Positions 53,806 through 63,971 of a DNA stretch of 64,000 bases are shown here, one piece after another (the first letter of the stretch is position 1; each line of letters starts with the position of its first letter). Below the pieces are notes generated by a model. It searched no databases. It was given only the letters and a program-made list of their open reading frames with translations, and was not told the DNA's origin. Source of the DNA: Serratia ficaria (GTDB lineage: Bacteria > Pseudomonadota > Gammaproteobacteria > Enterobacterales > Enterobacteriaceae); NCBI RefSeq assembly GCF_900187015.1, contig NZ_LT906479.1, forward strand, positions 4,960,001 through 5,024,000, read 5' to 3'. Made by a program: the position numbers and the translations under genes.

Positions 53806-55350
53806 TCAACCCTGCAAAAAAAAGCGGAACGCCGGGTTGTCGGTTTCATCGTGGCAGTCGTAGCCCAGCGCCTGCAGGTGCTGTTCGAACTCGGGCTCGG
53901 TCTGCGACAGCTCGAAAGCCGCCAGCACCCGGCCGAAGTCGGTGCCGTGGCTGCGGTAGTGAAACAGCGAAATGTTCCAGTGGGTGCCCAGCGTTTGCAG
54001 GAATTTCAGCAGCGCGCCCGGCGACTCCGGGAACTCGAAGCTGTACAGCCGCTCGCGCAGCGGCTTCGACGGGCGCCCGCCGACCATATAACGCACGTGC
54101 AGCTTGGCCATTTCGTCATCGGACAGATCCACCACCTGATAGCCGCCGCGGTCCAGCTCATCGATGATCTCCAGCCGCTCGGCGTGGCCGCGCGTCAGGC
54201 GCACGCCGACGAAAATGCAGGCGTTGTCCGCATCGGCGTAACGGTAGTTGAACTCGGTCACCGCGCGGCCGCCCAACAGCTGGCAAAACTTGAGGAAGCT
54301 GCCCTGCTGTTCCGGAATGGTGACCGCCAGCAGCGCTTCGCGCTGTTCGCCCAGCTCGCAGCGCTCGGAGACATAGCGCAGACCATGGAAGTTCAGGTTG
54401 GCGCCGGAGAGCACGTGCGCCAGCCGTTCGCCCTGAATGTTGTGCTGCTGCACGTATTTCTTCAGCCCGGCCAGCGCCAGCGCGCCGGAAGGTTCGGCGA
54501 TGGCGCGCACGTCTTCGAACAGGTCTTTGACCGCCGCGCAGATGGCGTCGCTGTCGACGGTAATCACGTCGTCCAGGTATTCGCGGCACAGGCGGAAGGT
54601 TTCGTCGCCGATGCGTTTCACCGCCACGCCCTCGGCAAACAGCCCGACCCGCGCCAGATCCACCGGCTGCCCGGCATCCAGCGCCGCCCGCAGGCAGGCG
54701 GAGTCTTCCGCCTCCACGCCGATCACCTTGATCTGCGGCATCAGCTGTTTGATCAGCACCGCCACGCCGGCCGCCAGGCCGCCGCCGCCGACCGGCACGA
54801 AGACCCGGTCCAGATGCGCGTCCTGCTGCAGCAGCTCCATCGCCAGCGTGCCCTGCCCGGCGATCACCGTCGGGTGATCGAACGGCGGCACAAAGGTCAT
54901 GCCCTGCTGCTGCGAAAGCTCGATCGCCCTGGCCTTGGCCTCGTCGAAGTTGGCGCCGTGCAGCAGCACTTCGCCGCCGAAGCCGCGCACCGCATCGACC
55001 TTGATATCGGCGGTGGAAACCGGCATCACGATCAGCGTTTTAATCCCCAGCCGCTTGCCGGAGAAGGCGACGCCCTGCGCGTGGTTGCCGGCCGAAGCCG
55101 TGACCACGCCGCGCGCCTTTTGCTCTTCGTCCAGGCTGGCGATCATCGCGTAGGCCCCGCGCAGCTTAAAGCTGTGCACCGGTTGGCGATCCTCGCGCTT
55201 CACCAAAATAGTATTGCCGAGGCGCGAAGATATTTTGCTCATCGCCTGCAGCGGGGTGACCTGAGCCACCTCGTAAACCGGCGAACGGAGCACCGCGCGC
55301 AAATATTCCGCGCCGCAGGGGGCGTCGGGTAGGGGTTGTGATGCCGCCAT
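53806..55350 (-). CDS. ilvA: Biosynthetic threonine deaminase
   Basis: 514 residues, as in E. coli. This PLP enzyme converts threonine to 2-oxobutyrate, the first step to isoleucine, and is inhibited by isoleucine. The PLP lysine is in HSFKLRGAYAMI near residue 62, the phosphate loop is VPVGGGGLAAGVAV and two ACT-like regulatory segments follow from about residue 325. It is the last gene of ilvGMEDA, 5 bp after ilvD. No clear terminator is seen before the toxin-candidate gene. Confidence 0.98.
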   Translation of the reverse strand: MAASQPLPDAPCGAEYLRAVLRSPVYEVAQVTPLQAMSKISSRLGNTILVKREDRQPVHSFKLRGAYAMIASLDEEQKARGVVTASAGNHAQGVAFSGKRLGIKTLIVMPVSTADIKVDAVRGFGGEVLLHGANFDEAKARAIELSQQQGMTFVPPFDHPTVIAGQGTLAMELLQQDAHLDRVFVPVGGGGLAAGVAVLIKQLMPQIKVIGVEAEDSACLRAALDAGQPVDLARVGLFAEGVAVKRIGDETFRLCREYLDDVITVDSDAICAAVKDLFEDVRAIAEPSGALALAGLKKYVQQHNIQGERLAHVLSGANLNFHGLRYVSERCELGEQREALLAVTIPEQQGSFLKFCQLLGGRAVTEFNYRYADADNACIFVGVRLTRGHAERLEIIDELDRGGYQVVDLSDDEMAKLHVRYMVGGRPSKPLRERLYSFEFPESPGALLKFLQTLGTHWNISLFHYRSHGTDFGRVLAAFELSQTEPEFEQHLQALGYDCHDETDNPAFRFFLQG

Positions 55351-55355
55351 GGCGC

Positions 55356-57215
55356 TTAGCCTCCCAGCTTGCTTTTGTCGCGCACCGCGCCTTTGTCGGC
55401 GCTGGTGGCCAAGGTGGCGTAGGCGCGCAGCGCGAAGGAAACCTGACGCTCGCGATTTTTCGGCGTCCAGGCCAGATCGCCGCGCGCCAGCTCGACTTCG
55501 CGACGGGCGGCCAGTTCGCTGTCCGGCACGTCCAGCACCATGCTGCGTTTGGGAATATCGATGTCGATCATGTCGCCGTCTTCAATCAGGGCGATCAGGC
55601 CGCCGTTGGCCGCCTCCGGCGAAACGTGCCCGATCGACAGACCGGAGGTGCCGCCGGAGAAGCGGCCGTCGGTGATCAGCGCGCAGGCCTTGCCCAACCC
55701 CATCGACTTCAGATAGGTGGTCGGATACAGCATTTCCTGCATGCCCGGCCCGCCCTTCGGCCCTTCGTAGCGGATCACCACTACGTCGCCGGCCACCACT
55801 TTGCCGCCGAGGATCGCTTCTACCGCGGTATCCTGGCTTTCATAGACCTTGGCCGGGCCGCGGAAGGTCAGGTTGTCTTTATCGACGCCGGCGGTTTTCA
55901 CGATGCTGCCGTCTTCCGCCATGTTGCCGTACAGCACCGCCAGGCCGCCCTCCAGGCTGAAGGCGTTTTCCAGCGAGCGGATGCAGCCTTCGGCGCGGTC
56001 ATCGTCCAGGGTGTCCCAGCGGCAGTCCTGCGAGAACGCCTGAGTGGTGCGGATGCCCGCCGGGCCGGCGCGGAACATTTTCTTCACCTCGGGGTCCTGG
56101 GTCAGCATGATGTCGTACTTATCCAGCGTTTCCGACAGCTTCATGCCGAGGATGTTGTCGACGTCGCGGTTCATCAGGCCCGCGCGGTCCAGCTCGCCCA
56201 GGATGGCCAGCACGCCGCCGGCGCGGTGCACGTCTTCCATATGGTATTTCTGGGTGCTCGGCGCCACCTTGCACAGGTGCGGCACCTTGCGTGACAGGCG
56301 GTCGATGTCCGCCATGGTGAAGTCGACCTCGCCTTCCTGAGCCGCCGCCAGCAGGTGCAGCACGGTGTTGGTCGAACCGCCCATGGCGATATCCAGCGTC
56401 ATGGCGTTTTCGAACGCCGCCTTGTTGGCGATGCTGCGCGGCAGCGCGCTTTCGTCGTCCTGCTCGTAGTAACGCTTGGTCAGATCCACGATGCGCTTGC
56501 CGGCATTCAGGAACAGGTCTTTACGGTCGGCGTGGGTCGCCAGCAGCGAGCCGTTGCCCGGCTGCGACAGGCCCAGCGCCTCGGTCAGGCAGTTCATCGA
56601 GTTGGCGGTGAACATGCCGGAACAGGAGCCGCAGGTCGGGCAGGCGGAGCGTTCGATTTGCGCGCTGTCGGCGTCGCTGACGTTCGGGTTGGCGCCCTGG
56701 ATCATCGCGTCGATCAGGTCCAGCTTGATCAGCTTGTCGGACAGTTTGGTCTTGCCGGCTTCCATCGGGCCGCCGGAAACGAAGATCACCGGAATGTTCA
56801 GGCGCAGCGACGCCATCAGCATGCCCGGGGTGATTTTGTCGCAGTTGGAGATGCACACCATCGCATCGGCGCAGTGGGCGTTCACCATGTATTCGACCGA
56901 GTCGGCGATCAGCTCGCGCGACGGCAGGGAATAGAGCATGCCGCCGTGGCCCATGGCGATGCCGTCGTCCACCGCGATGGTGTTGAACTCTTTGGCGACG
57001 CCGCCGGAGGCTTCAATCTGTTCGGCAACCAGCTTGCCCAGATCGCGCAGGTGCACATGGCCCGGAACAAACTGGGTAAAGGAGTTGACCACCGCAATAA
57101 TCGGCTTGCCGAAATCGGCGTCGGTCATCCCGGTCGCGCGCCATAATGCGCGGGCACCCGCCATGTTGCGGCCGTGGGTGGTGGTGGCGGAACGGTACTT
57201 AGGCATGCTCTTCAC
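55356..57215 (-). CDS. ilvD: Dihydroxy-acid dehydratase
   Basis: 619 residues (E. coli 616). This iron-sulfur enzyme dehydrates dihydroxy acids to 2-oxo acids. Cluster cysteines are visible in [12 protein letters not shown] and [20 protein letters not shown]; the C-terminal [20 protein letters not shown] segment is conserved. It is in the operon between ilvE (68-bp gap) and ilvA. Confidence 0.98.
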   Translation of the reverse strand: MKSMPKYRSATTTHGRNMAGARALWRATGMTDADFGKPIIAVVNSFTQFVPGHVHLRDLGKLVAEQIEASGGVAKEFNTIAVDDGIAMGHGGMLYSLPSRELIADSVEYMVNAHCADAMVCISNCDKITPGMLMASLRLNIPVIFVSGGPMEAGKTKLSDKLIKLDLIDAMIQGANPNVSDADSAQIERSACPTCGSCSGMFTANSMNCLTEALGLSQPGNGSLLATHADRKDLFLNAGKRIVDLTKRYYEQDDESALPRSIANKAAFENAMTLDIAMGGSTNTVLHLLAAAQEGEVDFTMADIDRLSRKVPHLCKVAPSTQKYHMEDVHRAGGVLAILGELDRAGLMNRDVDNILGMKLSETLDKYDIMLTQDPEVKKMFRAGPAGIRTTQAFSQDCRWDTLDDDRAEGCIRSLENAFSLEGGLAVLYGNMAEDGSIVKTAGVDKDNLTFRGPAKVYESQDTAVEAILGGKVVAGDVVVIRYEGPKGGPGMQEMLYPTTYLKSMGLGKACALITDGRFSGGTSGLSIGHVSPEAANGGLIALIEDGDMIDIDIPKRSMVLDVPDSELAARREVELARGDLAWTPKNRERQVSFALRAYATLATSADKGAVRDKSKLGG

Positions 57216-57283
57216 TCCAAATGTATTTATTGCAGGCGGCGAACGAACCGCCTGGATATTCTTATCTTGTCTGTCGTCAGTCG

Positions 57284-58210
57284 TTATTGATTAACCGGAT
57301 CCAACCAACCGTATTTGTCTTCGGTCTTGCCGGTAAACAGGCCGAAGAACGCCTGCTGGATCTGTTTGGTCACCGGGCCGCATTTGCCGATGCCGACCTG
57401 AATGCCGTCGACGCTGCGCACCGGGGTGATTTCCGCCGCGGTGCCGGACATGAACACTTCGTCGGCCAGGTACAGCGACTCGCGCGACAGCACCTGCTCG
57501 CGCACTTCAAAGCCCATGTCTTTCGCCAGCTTGATGATGGCGTCGCGGGTGATGCCCGGCAGCGCCGAGGAGGTGAACGGCGGGGTGAACAGCACGCCGT
57601 CTTTCACTTCGAACAGGTTCTCGCCCGCCCCTTCGGAGATATAGCCGTGCACGTCGAGCGCGATGCCTTCCTGATAGCCGTGGCGGCGCGCTTCGCTGCC
57701 CACCAGCAGGGAGGACAAATAGTTGCCGCCGGCCTTGGCCGCGGTAGGGATGGTGTTTGGCGCTACGCGCTGCCAGGAAGAAACCATCGCATCGATGCCT
57801 TGATCCAGCGCTTCCTCACCCAGATACGCGCCCCAAGGAAACGCCGCGATAATCACGTCTGTTTTATAACCGGCCGGCGGGTTGACGCCCATGCCGACGT
57901 CGCCGACAAACACCAGCGGACGAATGTAAGCGCTGACCAGATTGTTTTTGCGCAGCGTGGCGCGGCAGGCCTCCATCAGCTCGTCGACGCTTTGCGACAC
58001 CGGCATGCGGTAGATCTTGGCCGAGTCGTGCAGACGCTGCATATGCTCACGGTGCCGGAACACCACCGGGCCTTTATGGGAGTCGTAGCAACGCACCCCT
58101 TCGAACACCGACGTGCCGTAGTGCAGCGCGTGCGACATCACGTGCACCTTGGCCTCAGCCCATGGAACCATCTCGCCATTGAACCAAATGTAATCGGCTT
58201 TCTTCGTCAT
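57284..58210 (-). CDS. ilvE: Branched-chain amino acid aminotransferase
   Basis: 308 residues (E. coli 309). This class IV PLP aminotransferase performs the last step of valine, leucine and isoleucine synthesis. It begins [20 protein letters not shown]; the PLP lysine is in [13 protein letters not shown] near residue 160, and [13 protein letters not shown] plus [15 protein letters not shown] are class signatures. It lies in the operon, 23 bp after ilvM. Confidence 0.98.
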   Translation of the reverse strand: MTKKADYIWFNGEMVPWAEAKVHVMSHALHYGTSVFEGVRCYDSHKGPVVFRHREHMQRLHDSAKIYRMPVSQSVDELMEACRATLRKNNLVSAYIRPLVFVGDVGMGVNPPAGYKTDVIIAAFPWGAYLGEEALDQGIDAMVSSWQRVAPNTIPTAAKAGGNYLSSLLVGSEARRHGYQEGIALDVHGYISEGAGENLFEVKDGVLFTPPFTSSALPGITRDAIIKLAKDMGFEVREQVLSRESLYLADEVFMSGTAAEITPVRSVDGIQVGIGKCGPVTKQIQQAFFGLFTGKTEDKYGWLDPVNQ

Positions 58211-58233
58211 TGTTATTTATCCTTCTTCGCGCA

Positions 58234-58491
58234 TCAGGCGCGTATTTGTTGTGATGTCGGTTGCTGGATCTCAACGCAGGAGACGTCCATCAATTTGCTT
58301 AATTGGGATGACAGTAGATCTACCGGGCGCTGGCTGGCAACGGTCAATTCAATATTAATATTGTCGGTATTTACCGCCGAAACCATATTCATAGCACAAA
58401 CCTGAAAGCCGCGATGACGCACGACGCGCAATACGCGCTCTAACATTTCAGGGCGGAAACGCGCGTGGATCGAGAGTTGATGCTGCATCAT
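58234..58491 (-). CDS. ilvM: Acetolactate synthase II small subunit
   Basis: 85 residues (E. coli 87), a single ACT domain ([20 protein letters not shown], then [13 protein letters not shown]). It is the regulatory partner of IlvG. The start overlaps the ilvG stop by 4 bp (ATGA), giving coupled 1:1 synthesis. Confidence 0.96.
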   Translation of the reverse strand: MMQHQLSIHARFRPEMLERVLRVVRHRGFQVCAMNMVSAVNTDNINIELTVASQRPVDLLSSQLSKLMDVSCVEIQQPTSQQIRA

Positions 58492-60134
58492 GATATTTCC
58501 TCCAACATGGTTTCGTTGCCGGCGCCCGGCGGCACCAGCGGCCAGACGTTTTCGAGTTCATCTATCGAGACCTGCAGCAGATATGGCCCGGCGGTGTTGA
58601 ACAGCGCATCGAGCGCGTCCGCGACCTGATCTTTGCGGCTGATGCGCTGGCCGGGAATGCCGAAGGCGGCGGCCAGCATCAGGAAATCGGGGTTATCGGA
58701 GAGGTTGGTTTCGCTGTAGCGGCCGTCGAAAAACAGCTGTTGCCACTGACGCACCATCCCCAGACGCTGGTTATCCAGCAGCACGATTTTCACCGGCAGC
58801 TGCTTGCGCTTGATGGTGCCCAGCTCCTGCACGTTCATCATGAAGGAACCGTCGCCCGATACGCAGATGACCGTATCTTCAGGCCGCGCCATCTGGGCAC
58901 CCACCGCGGCCGGCACGCCGAACCCCATGGTGCCCAAGCCGCTGGAGGTGATGAAGTTCTCCGGGCGTTCGAAGCTCATGTGCTGCGCGGTCCACATCTG
59001 GTGCTGGCCGACATCGGTGGTCACCACGCTGTTGGCCGGCTTGCGATCGGACAGCTGCTTCAACAGCAGCGGCGCGTAGATAGGCTGGCCCGGATGATCG
59101 TAGCGCCAGGCGTGGGTCTCTTTCAGCTCCGCCGTTCGCTGCCGCCAGTCGGCGATGTTCAGCGGCTGCTGCAGCGCCGGCAACAGGGCTTTCAAGTCGC
59201 CCTGCAGCGCCACGTGCGCCTGGCGCAGCTTGCTCATTTCCGCCGGATCGATATCCATGTGGATCACTTTGGCGTGCGGGGCGAAGGCGTTCAGTTTGCC
59301 GGTGACGCGGTCGTCAAAGCGGGCGCCGACGGCGATCAGCAGGTCGCACTCCTGTACCGCCAGGTTGGCGGCCTTGGTGCCGTGCATGCCCAGCATGCCC
59401 AGGTAGGACGGGTGCCCGGCGTCCGGTGCGCCCAGCCCTTTCAGGGTGGCGACGTTCGGCATGCCGGTCACGGCGATAAACTCGCGCAGCGCCGGCACCG
59501 CCTGCGCCATGCCTACGCCGCCGCCGACGTACAGCATCGGTTTGCGCGCCTGCGCCAGCAGATCGGCGGCCTGCGCCAACGCCGCAGCCGGGTAGTCGAA
59601 CGCCTCTTCGACCGGCATCAGATGCGGATGCAGTTCACCCTGCGCCAGCTGGATGTCTTTCGGGATATCGATCAGTACCGGGCCCGGGCGGCCGCTGCCG
59701 GCGATGGCGAAGGCTTCCGCCATGATGCCCGGCAGCGCGTCGAGGGATCCCACCAGGAAACTGTGTTTGGTGCAGGCCAGAGACAGGCCGAGAACATCGA
59801 TCTCCTGAAAGGCATCGGTGCCGATCAGCGTGGAGCCTACCTGGCCGGTGATGGCGACGACGGGGACAGAATCGAGCAGCGCGTCGGCCAGGCCGGTGAT
59901 CAGGTTGGTGGCGCCGGGGCCGGAAGTGGCGATGCACACGCCGACTTTGCCGGTGGCGCGGGCGTAGCCGATGGCGGCCATTGCGGCGCCCTGCTCATGG
60001 CGGCACAGCAGGTGCTCCACTCCGCCGTCATACAGCGCATCGTACACCGGCATGATTGCCCCACCCGGATAGCCGAATACGGTATCCACACCCTGCGCAC
60101 GCAACGCTTGAACCACCCACTGAGCGCCATTCAT
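58488..60134 (-). CDS. ilvG: Acetolactate synthase II large subunit
   Basis: 548 residues, full length and uninterrupted, unlike the frameshifted ilvG of E. coli K-12. This thiamine-diphosphate enzyme makes acetolactate and acetohydroxybutyrate and is the valine-resistant isozyme. The catalytic glutamate is in [20 protein letters not shown] near residue 47, and the ThDP motif is [19 protein letters not shown]. It is the first structural gene of the operon, under attenuation control by ilvL. Confidence 0.98.
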   Translation of the reverse strand: MNGAQWVVQALRAQGVDTVFGYPGGAIMPVYDALYDGGVEHLLCRHEQGAAMAAIGYARATGKVGVCIATSGPGATNLITGLADALLDSVPVVAITGQVGSTLIGTDAFQEIDVLGLSLACTKHSFLVGSLDALPGIMAEAFAIAGSGRPGPVLIDIPKDIQLAQGELHPHLMPVEEAFDYPAAALAQAADLLAQARKPMLYVGGGVGMAQAVPALREFIAVTGMPNVATLKGLGAPDAGHPSYLGMLGMHGTKAANLAVQECDLLIAVGARFDDRVTGKLNAFAPHAKVIHMDIDPAEMSKLRQAHVALQGDLKALLPALQQPLNIADWRQRTAELKETHAWRYDHPGQPIYAPLLLKQLSDRKPANSVVTTDVGQHQMWTAQHMSFERPENFITSSGLGTMGFGVPAAVGAQMARPEDTVICVSGDGSFMMNVQELGTIKRKQLPVKIVLLDNQRLGMVRQWQQLFFDGRYSETNLSDNPDFLMLAAAFGIPGQRISRKDQVADALDALFNTAGPYLLQVSIDELENVWPLVPPGAGNETMLEEIS

Positions 60135-60221
60135 AGTTATTTCCCCGCCTTACTTCGACAATCGCAGGATTTTGTTCTGTTTCTCATTCTCTGCCCCTTG
60201 CTTCACTTTTCTCTGACCAAT

Positions 60222-60253
60222 AAAAAACCCCCGGACCTGACGGTGCGGGGGTT
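60222..60253 (-). terminator. ilvGMEDA attenuator
   Basis: On the minus strand, AACCCCCG/CGGGGGTT arms with an inner ACC/GGT pair form a stem broken by one C-C mismatch, followed by TTTTTT, 24 bp after the leader peptide stop. Ribosome stalling in ilvL at branched-chain codons should prevent its formation. Confidence 0.9.
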
Positions 60254-60276
60254 CTCTTGCGATTCCGGCTTGTTTT

Positions 60277-60375
60277 CTAAGCCTTTCTTCGTCCAAGTGC
60301 AGCCCCGCACGGTGGGATAATAATCACCACCACGCTAATCACGACTAGGCTAATCACTTGGGCAAAGGCTTTCAT
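60277..60375 (-). CDS. ilvL: ilv operon leader peptide
   Basis: 32 codons, too short for routine ORF calling. The peptide begins MKAFAQVISLVVISVVVIII and ends GAALGRRKA, collinear with E. coli IlvL (MTALLRV...). It contains six Val, five Ile and two Leu codons, eleven of them between codons 7 and 20, the stalling region for multivalent attenuation. The attenuator hairpin lies immediately downstream. Confidence 0.95.
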   Translation of the reverse strand: MKAFAQVISLVVISVVVIIIPPCGAALGRRKA

Positions 60376-60508
60376 AATGGGTTTGTTCACTGTGCTCGTT
60401 TCGAACTAATGCCTACAGAGGTACCATAGTCGCGCGCGGCATGACAACACTTTTTTTGCGTTATTATTCGGCGCACTCTGGTCATACCTCGTGCAAACTG
60501 CCCGGATT

Positions 60509-61741
60509 TCAAACGTTAGCGCGCACGCCGGCGGTTTTCACTTCGCCGGTGATGGCCTTGCCGCTGGTGTCCTTGCCGAAGAACACCAGCAAAGCGATCA
60601 CCACCGCCACCGTGCCGGCGATGATCGCCATCGCCAACCCGTAGTTGTGCCCGTTATGTTCGGCAATGGTCGCCTGCAGGGTGGCGTTGACCGACGCGAT
60701 CAGGTTGCCCAGCTGATACACGAACCCCGGCAGCACCGCGCGGGTGTTGGCCGGCACCAGTTCGGTCAGGTAGGTCGGCACCACGCCCCAGGCGCCCTGC
60801 ACCATGAACTGCATCAGGAAGGCGCCGATGCCCAGCATCAGCGAGCCGCTGGAAAACGCCCACAGCGGGATCACCGGCAGCGCCAACAGCGCGGCGATGA
60901 TAATCGCTTTTTTGCGGCCGATCTTTTCCGACAGCGAGCCGAAGAACACGCCGCCGACAATTGAGGCGATATTGTAGCTAATGGCGATGATACTGACGGT
61001 TTTTGGGTCGAAACCATGCTGAACCTTCAGGAATACCGGATACAAATCCTGGGTGCCGTGCGAGAAGAAATTGAACGCCGCCATCAGCAGCACCAGGTAG
61101 CCGCACAGCTTCCAGTGGCTCTTCAGCACCGGCAGCAAGGCGGTGCTCTCTTTGCGCTCGCGCGCCGCCAGCCACACCGGCGATTCCTGCACGCAATAGT
61201 AAATAAACGGCAGCAGCAGGATCGGCGCCGCGCCGATGACAAACATGCCGCGCCAGCCCACCGCCTCGAACAGCAGGCCGTAAACCACCGCCGCCAACAG
61301 ATAGCCGAACGGATAACCGGCCTGAAAGATGCCCGACATCAGGCCGCGTGAACGGTCCGGAATGGTCTCCATCGCCAGCGACGACGCCACGCCCCAGATG
61401 CCGCCCATCGCCACGCCGTACAGCACGCGCAACAGCAGGAATACCGTCAGCGAAGGCGCCGCAGCGGACAGCAACTCAAATACCGAGAAAAAGACGATGT
61501 TCAGCATCAGAACCGGCTTACGCCCGTATTTCTCGGCCGCGCGGCCAAAGATCAGCGCGCCTATCGGCCGCACCGCCAGCGTCAGCAGGATCGCCAGCGT
61601 GACCTGCTCCATGCCGACGTGAAAGGATTGGGCGATATCGCTGAGCAGAAACACCAGCACGAAAAAGTCAAAAGCGTCGAGCGTCCAGCTTGAAAAGCTG
61701 GCGATTGCCGCATTGCGTTGCAGCGAGGTCCAACCAAACAT
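60509..61741 (-). CDS. MFS transporter, sialate/carboxylate:H+ symporter-like
   Basis: 410 residues with twelve predicted membrane segments. It begins FGWTSLQRNAAIASFSSWTLDAFDFFVLVF (read in two parts), with the Asp-Phe-Asp-Phe pattern of segment 1 typical of the SHS/aromatic-acid branch of the MFS; FGRAAEKYGRKPVLM is the loop 2-3 motif and LSEKIGRKKAI its repeat. Substrates in this branch include sialate, lactate and other carboxylates; the substrate here cannot be read. It lies between yifB and ilvL, where E. coli has no such gene. Read-through into the ilv leader is possible, since I see no clear terminator in the 133-bp gap. Confidence 0.87.
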   Translation of the reverse strand: MFGWTSLQRNAAIASFSSWTLDAFDFFVLVFLLSDIAQSFHVGMEQVTLAILLTLAVRPIGALIFGRAAEKYGRKPVLMLNIVFFSVFELLSAAAPSLTVFLLLRVLYGVAMGGIWGVASSLAMETIPDRSRGLMSGIFQAGYPFGYLLAAVVYGLLFEAVGWRGMFVIGAAPILLLPFIYYCVQESPVWLAARERKESTALLPVLKSHWKLCGYLVLLMAAFNFFSHGTQDLYPVFLKVQHGFDPKTVSIIAISYNIASIVGGVFFGSLSEKIGRKKAIIIAALLALPVIPLWAFSSGSLMLGIGAFLMQFMVQGAWGVVPTYLTELVPANTRAVLPGFVYQLGNLIASVNATLQATIAEHNGHNYGLAMAIIAGTVAVVIALLVFFGKDTSGKAITGEVKTAGVRANV

Positions 61742-62081
61742 AGTGTTATCCCTACCCTGGAGTACGTAGTCAGGAGGTTTAGCGGCTGCCGGGCGGAATG
61801 CGGCGGCGGTCGGGGTTTGTTAACGAAGTGATTTTTATTTTAACCATTTGTTAAATACACCCGTTCCCCCTGCGGTGGCAACTTGGTTAGCCTGCTAATG
61901 TGTTGCAGCCATCGCGGAATTGTTAGTGGGTATTGCCACCGATTGTGAAATCGTCCGCAGAAAAAATTTATCTTCATGAATAACAATATTTTATTTGCTT
62001 TGCCCCGCGCATACCGCGCAACCCTGGCAGGCCCTGCGCCCACCTATCCCGCATCATGTCGCCCTCAGCAAGGAGAGCAAC
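61742..62081. other. MFS gene-yifB divergent intergenic region
   Basis: 340 bp, AT-rich. TTTAAC-CATTT-GTTAAA at 61839-61855 is a 6-bp-arm inverted repeat, about 100 bp before the MFS start, and a possible operator. AAGGAG precedes yifB. No gene recognised. Confidence 0.4.
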
Positions 62082-63605
62082 ATGTCACTGGCGGTTATCT
62101 ATACCCGGGCCACGATCGGCGTGCAGGCCCCCTCGGTTACGGTGGAAGTGCATATCAGCAACGGGCTGCCCGGTTTAACGCTGGTCGGCCTGCCGGAAAC
62201 CACGGTAAAAGAGGCGCGCGACAGGGTGCGCAGCGCGTTGATCAACAACGGCTTCACCTTCCCGGCGCGGCGCATCACCGTTAACCTGGCGCCGGCCGAC
62301 CTGCCCAAAGAAGGTGGCCGTTACGATCTGCCGATTGCGTTGGCGATCCTCGCCGCGTCCGAACAGCTGCCGGTCGAGTCGCTGACGCGTTATGAATTCC
62401 TCGGCGAGCTGGCGCTGTCCGGCGCGCTGCGGGCGGTCAGGGGTGCCATCCCGGCGGCTTTAGCGGCCGCCGCCGCCGGGCGCAAACTGATCCTGTCGGC
62501 GGACAACGGTCACGAGGTCGGCCTGATCGCCCAGGGTGAAACCCGGGTGGCGCAGCATCTGCTCGAAGTCTGCGCCTTTCTGCTCGGACGAGGGGAATTG
62601 CCGGCGGCCTGCGCCCCGCCGGCCGCCGATGCGGCGCGGCCGACGGCTGACCTGCAGGATATCATCGGCCAGCAGCAGGCCAAGCGGGCGCTGGAGATCG
62701 CCGCCGCGGGCGGACACAACCTGCTGCTGATCGGCCCGCCGGGCACCGGCAAGACCATGCTGGCCAGCCGCCTGACCGGTTTGCTGCCGCCGTTGACCGA
62801 GCGGGAGGCGCTGGAGAGCGTGGCGGTGGCCAGCCTGCTGCGCCATGACGCCGAACCCTTGCCCTGGCGCCAACGGCCGTTTCGCGCGCCGCACCACAGC
62901 GCCTCGATGGCGGCGCTGGTCGGCGGCGGTTCGCTGCCGCAGCCGGGAGAGATATCCATGGCGCACAATGGCGTGCTGTTTCTGGATGAACTGCCCGAAT
63001 TCGAACGCAGGGTGCTGGATGCGCTGCGCGAACCGCTGGAATCCGGCGAGATCGTGATATCCCGCGCCAACGCCAAGGTCTGTTTTCCGGCCCGGGTCCA
63101 GCTGATTGCGGCGATGAACCCCAGCCCGACCGGGCACTATCAGGGCGTGCATAACCGCGCCTCCCCCCAGCAGGTATTGCGCTATCTGGGCCGCCTTTCC
63201 GGCCCCTTTATCGACCGTTTCGACCTGTCGATCGACGTGCCGCTCTTGCCGCCTGGCCTACTCAGCAAACGCTGCGCCGGTGGGGAAAATAGCGTTCAGG
63301 TGCGCGCTCGGGTGCAGCGGGCGCGCGACAGGCAGCTTAGCCGCGCCGGGAAAATCAATGCGCTGCTGAGCAACCAGGAAGTGGAGCGAGACTGCGCACT
63401 GCGGGCGGCGGACGCCGAGTTTTTGGAAGCGACCCTGCACGCGCTGGGCCTGTCGGTGCGCGCCTGGCAACGGATCCTAAAGGTGGCGCGCACGCTGGCG
63501 GATTTGAACGGAGATCGGGATATCGATAAGCGCCACTTGAGCGAAGCGCTGGGGTACCGGGGTATGGACCGTCTGTTGCTGCAGCTGCATCGCAGCCTGG
63601 AATAA
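62082..63605 (+). CDS. yifB: YifB-type Mg-chelatase-like AAA ATPase (ComM family)
   Basis: 507 residues (E. coli YifB 506). ComM-type hexameric helicases promote branch migration during natural transformation in Vibrio and Haemophilus; the role in enterobacteria is unclear. The N-terminal LonC-like domain has GLPETTVKEARDRVRSAL, Walker A is GPPGTGKTML near residue 223, Walker B is GVLFLDELPEFER, and AAMNPSPTGHYQG is the sensor region. The ATG at 62082 has AAGGAG upstream; the open frame starts earlier without homology. Confidence 0.95.
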   Translation: MSLAVIYTRATIGVQAPSVTVEVHISNGLPGLTLVGLPETTVKEARDRVRSALINNGFTFPARRITVNLAPADLPKEGGRYDLPIALAILAASEQLPVESLTRYEFLGELALSGALRAVRGAIPAALAAAAAGRKLILSADNGHEVGLIAQGETRVAQHLLEVCAFLLGRGELPAACAPPAADAARPTADLQDIIGQQQAKRALEIAAAGGHNLLLIGPPGTGKTMLASRLTGLLPPLTEREALESVAVASLLRHDAEPLPWRQRPFRAPHHSASMAALVGGGSLPQPGEISMAHNGVLFLDELPEFERRVLDALREPLESGEIVISRANAKVCFPARVQLIAAMNPSPTGHYQGVHNRASPQQVLRYLGRLSGPFIDRFDLSIDVPLLPPGLLSKRCAGGENSVQVRARVQRARDRQLSRAGKINALLSNQEVERDCALRAADAEFLEATLHALGLSVRAWQRILKVARTLADLNGDRDIDKRHLSEALGYRGMDRLLLQLHRSLE

Positions 63606-63628
63606 AAATGGGGCCCGCAGGCCCCATT
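63602..63628 (-). terminator. Terminator of maoP
   Basis: AATGGGGCC/GGCCCCATT stem with a 4-nt loop and, on the minus strand, a TTTTTAT tail. It also lies just past the yifB stop but has no T run in that direction. Confidence 0.8.
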
Positions 63629-63632
63629 CTCA

Positions 63633-63971
63633 TCAGTCGTCGCTGTCGGTGTAATCTTCCACCGCATCAGCCTGCGGCTTGCCGCCGGACAGGGTATGGA
63701 ATTTTTTCGGACGGCGTGTGCGCGCCAGATATTTGGCCCATACTTTTTCCTGCTCGGTAACCGGCTCGCGCTCGCCGTGGCACACTGCGACGAACAGCTG
63801 TTCTTCTTCAGTGACCGGCTGGCGTTTGCCCGCGTCCAGCTCGTTGAACGCGTACCCGAAGCGCTCTAGCAATTGCGCTTCTTTAATGGTGAAATCGCCG
63901 TGACGGGAGAACCCGCGAGGATAGTGTTTGTTATCAAAAAAACGATTGGTCGTGGTGAAGCTATCCGCCAT
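63633..63971 (-). CDS. maoP: MaoP macrodomain Ori organisation protein (YifE)
   Basis: 112 residues, as in E. coli, with near-identical sequence ([20 protein letters not shown] at the start, EDYTDSDD at the end). In E. coli MaoP and the maoS site constrain DNA mobility in the Ori macrodomain. The ATG at 63971 has AGGAG upstream. Its promoter region and any maoS equivalent are mostly beyond the window edge. Its presence suggests that this end of the window is near the replication origin region. Confidence 0.96.
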   Translation of the reverse strand: MADSFTTTNRFFDNKHYPRGFSRHGDFTIKEAQLLERFGYAFNELDAGKRQPVTEEEQLFVAVCHGEREPVTEQEKVWAKYLARTRRPKKFHTLSGGKPQADAVEDYTDSDD

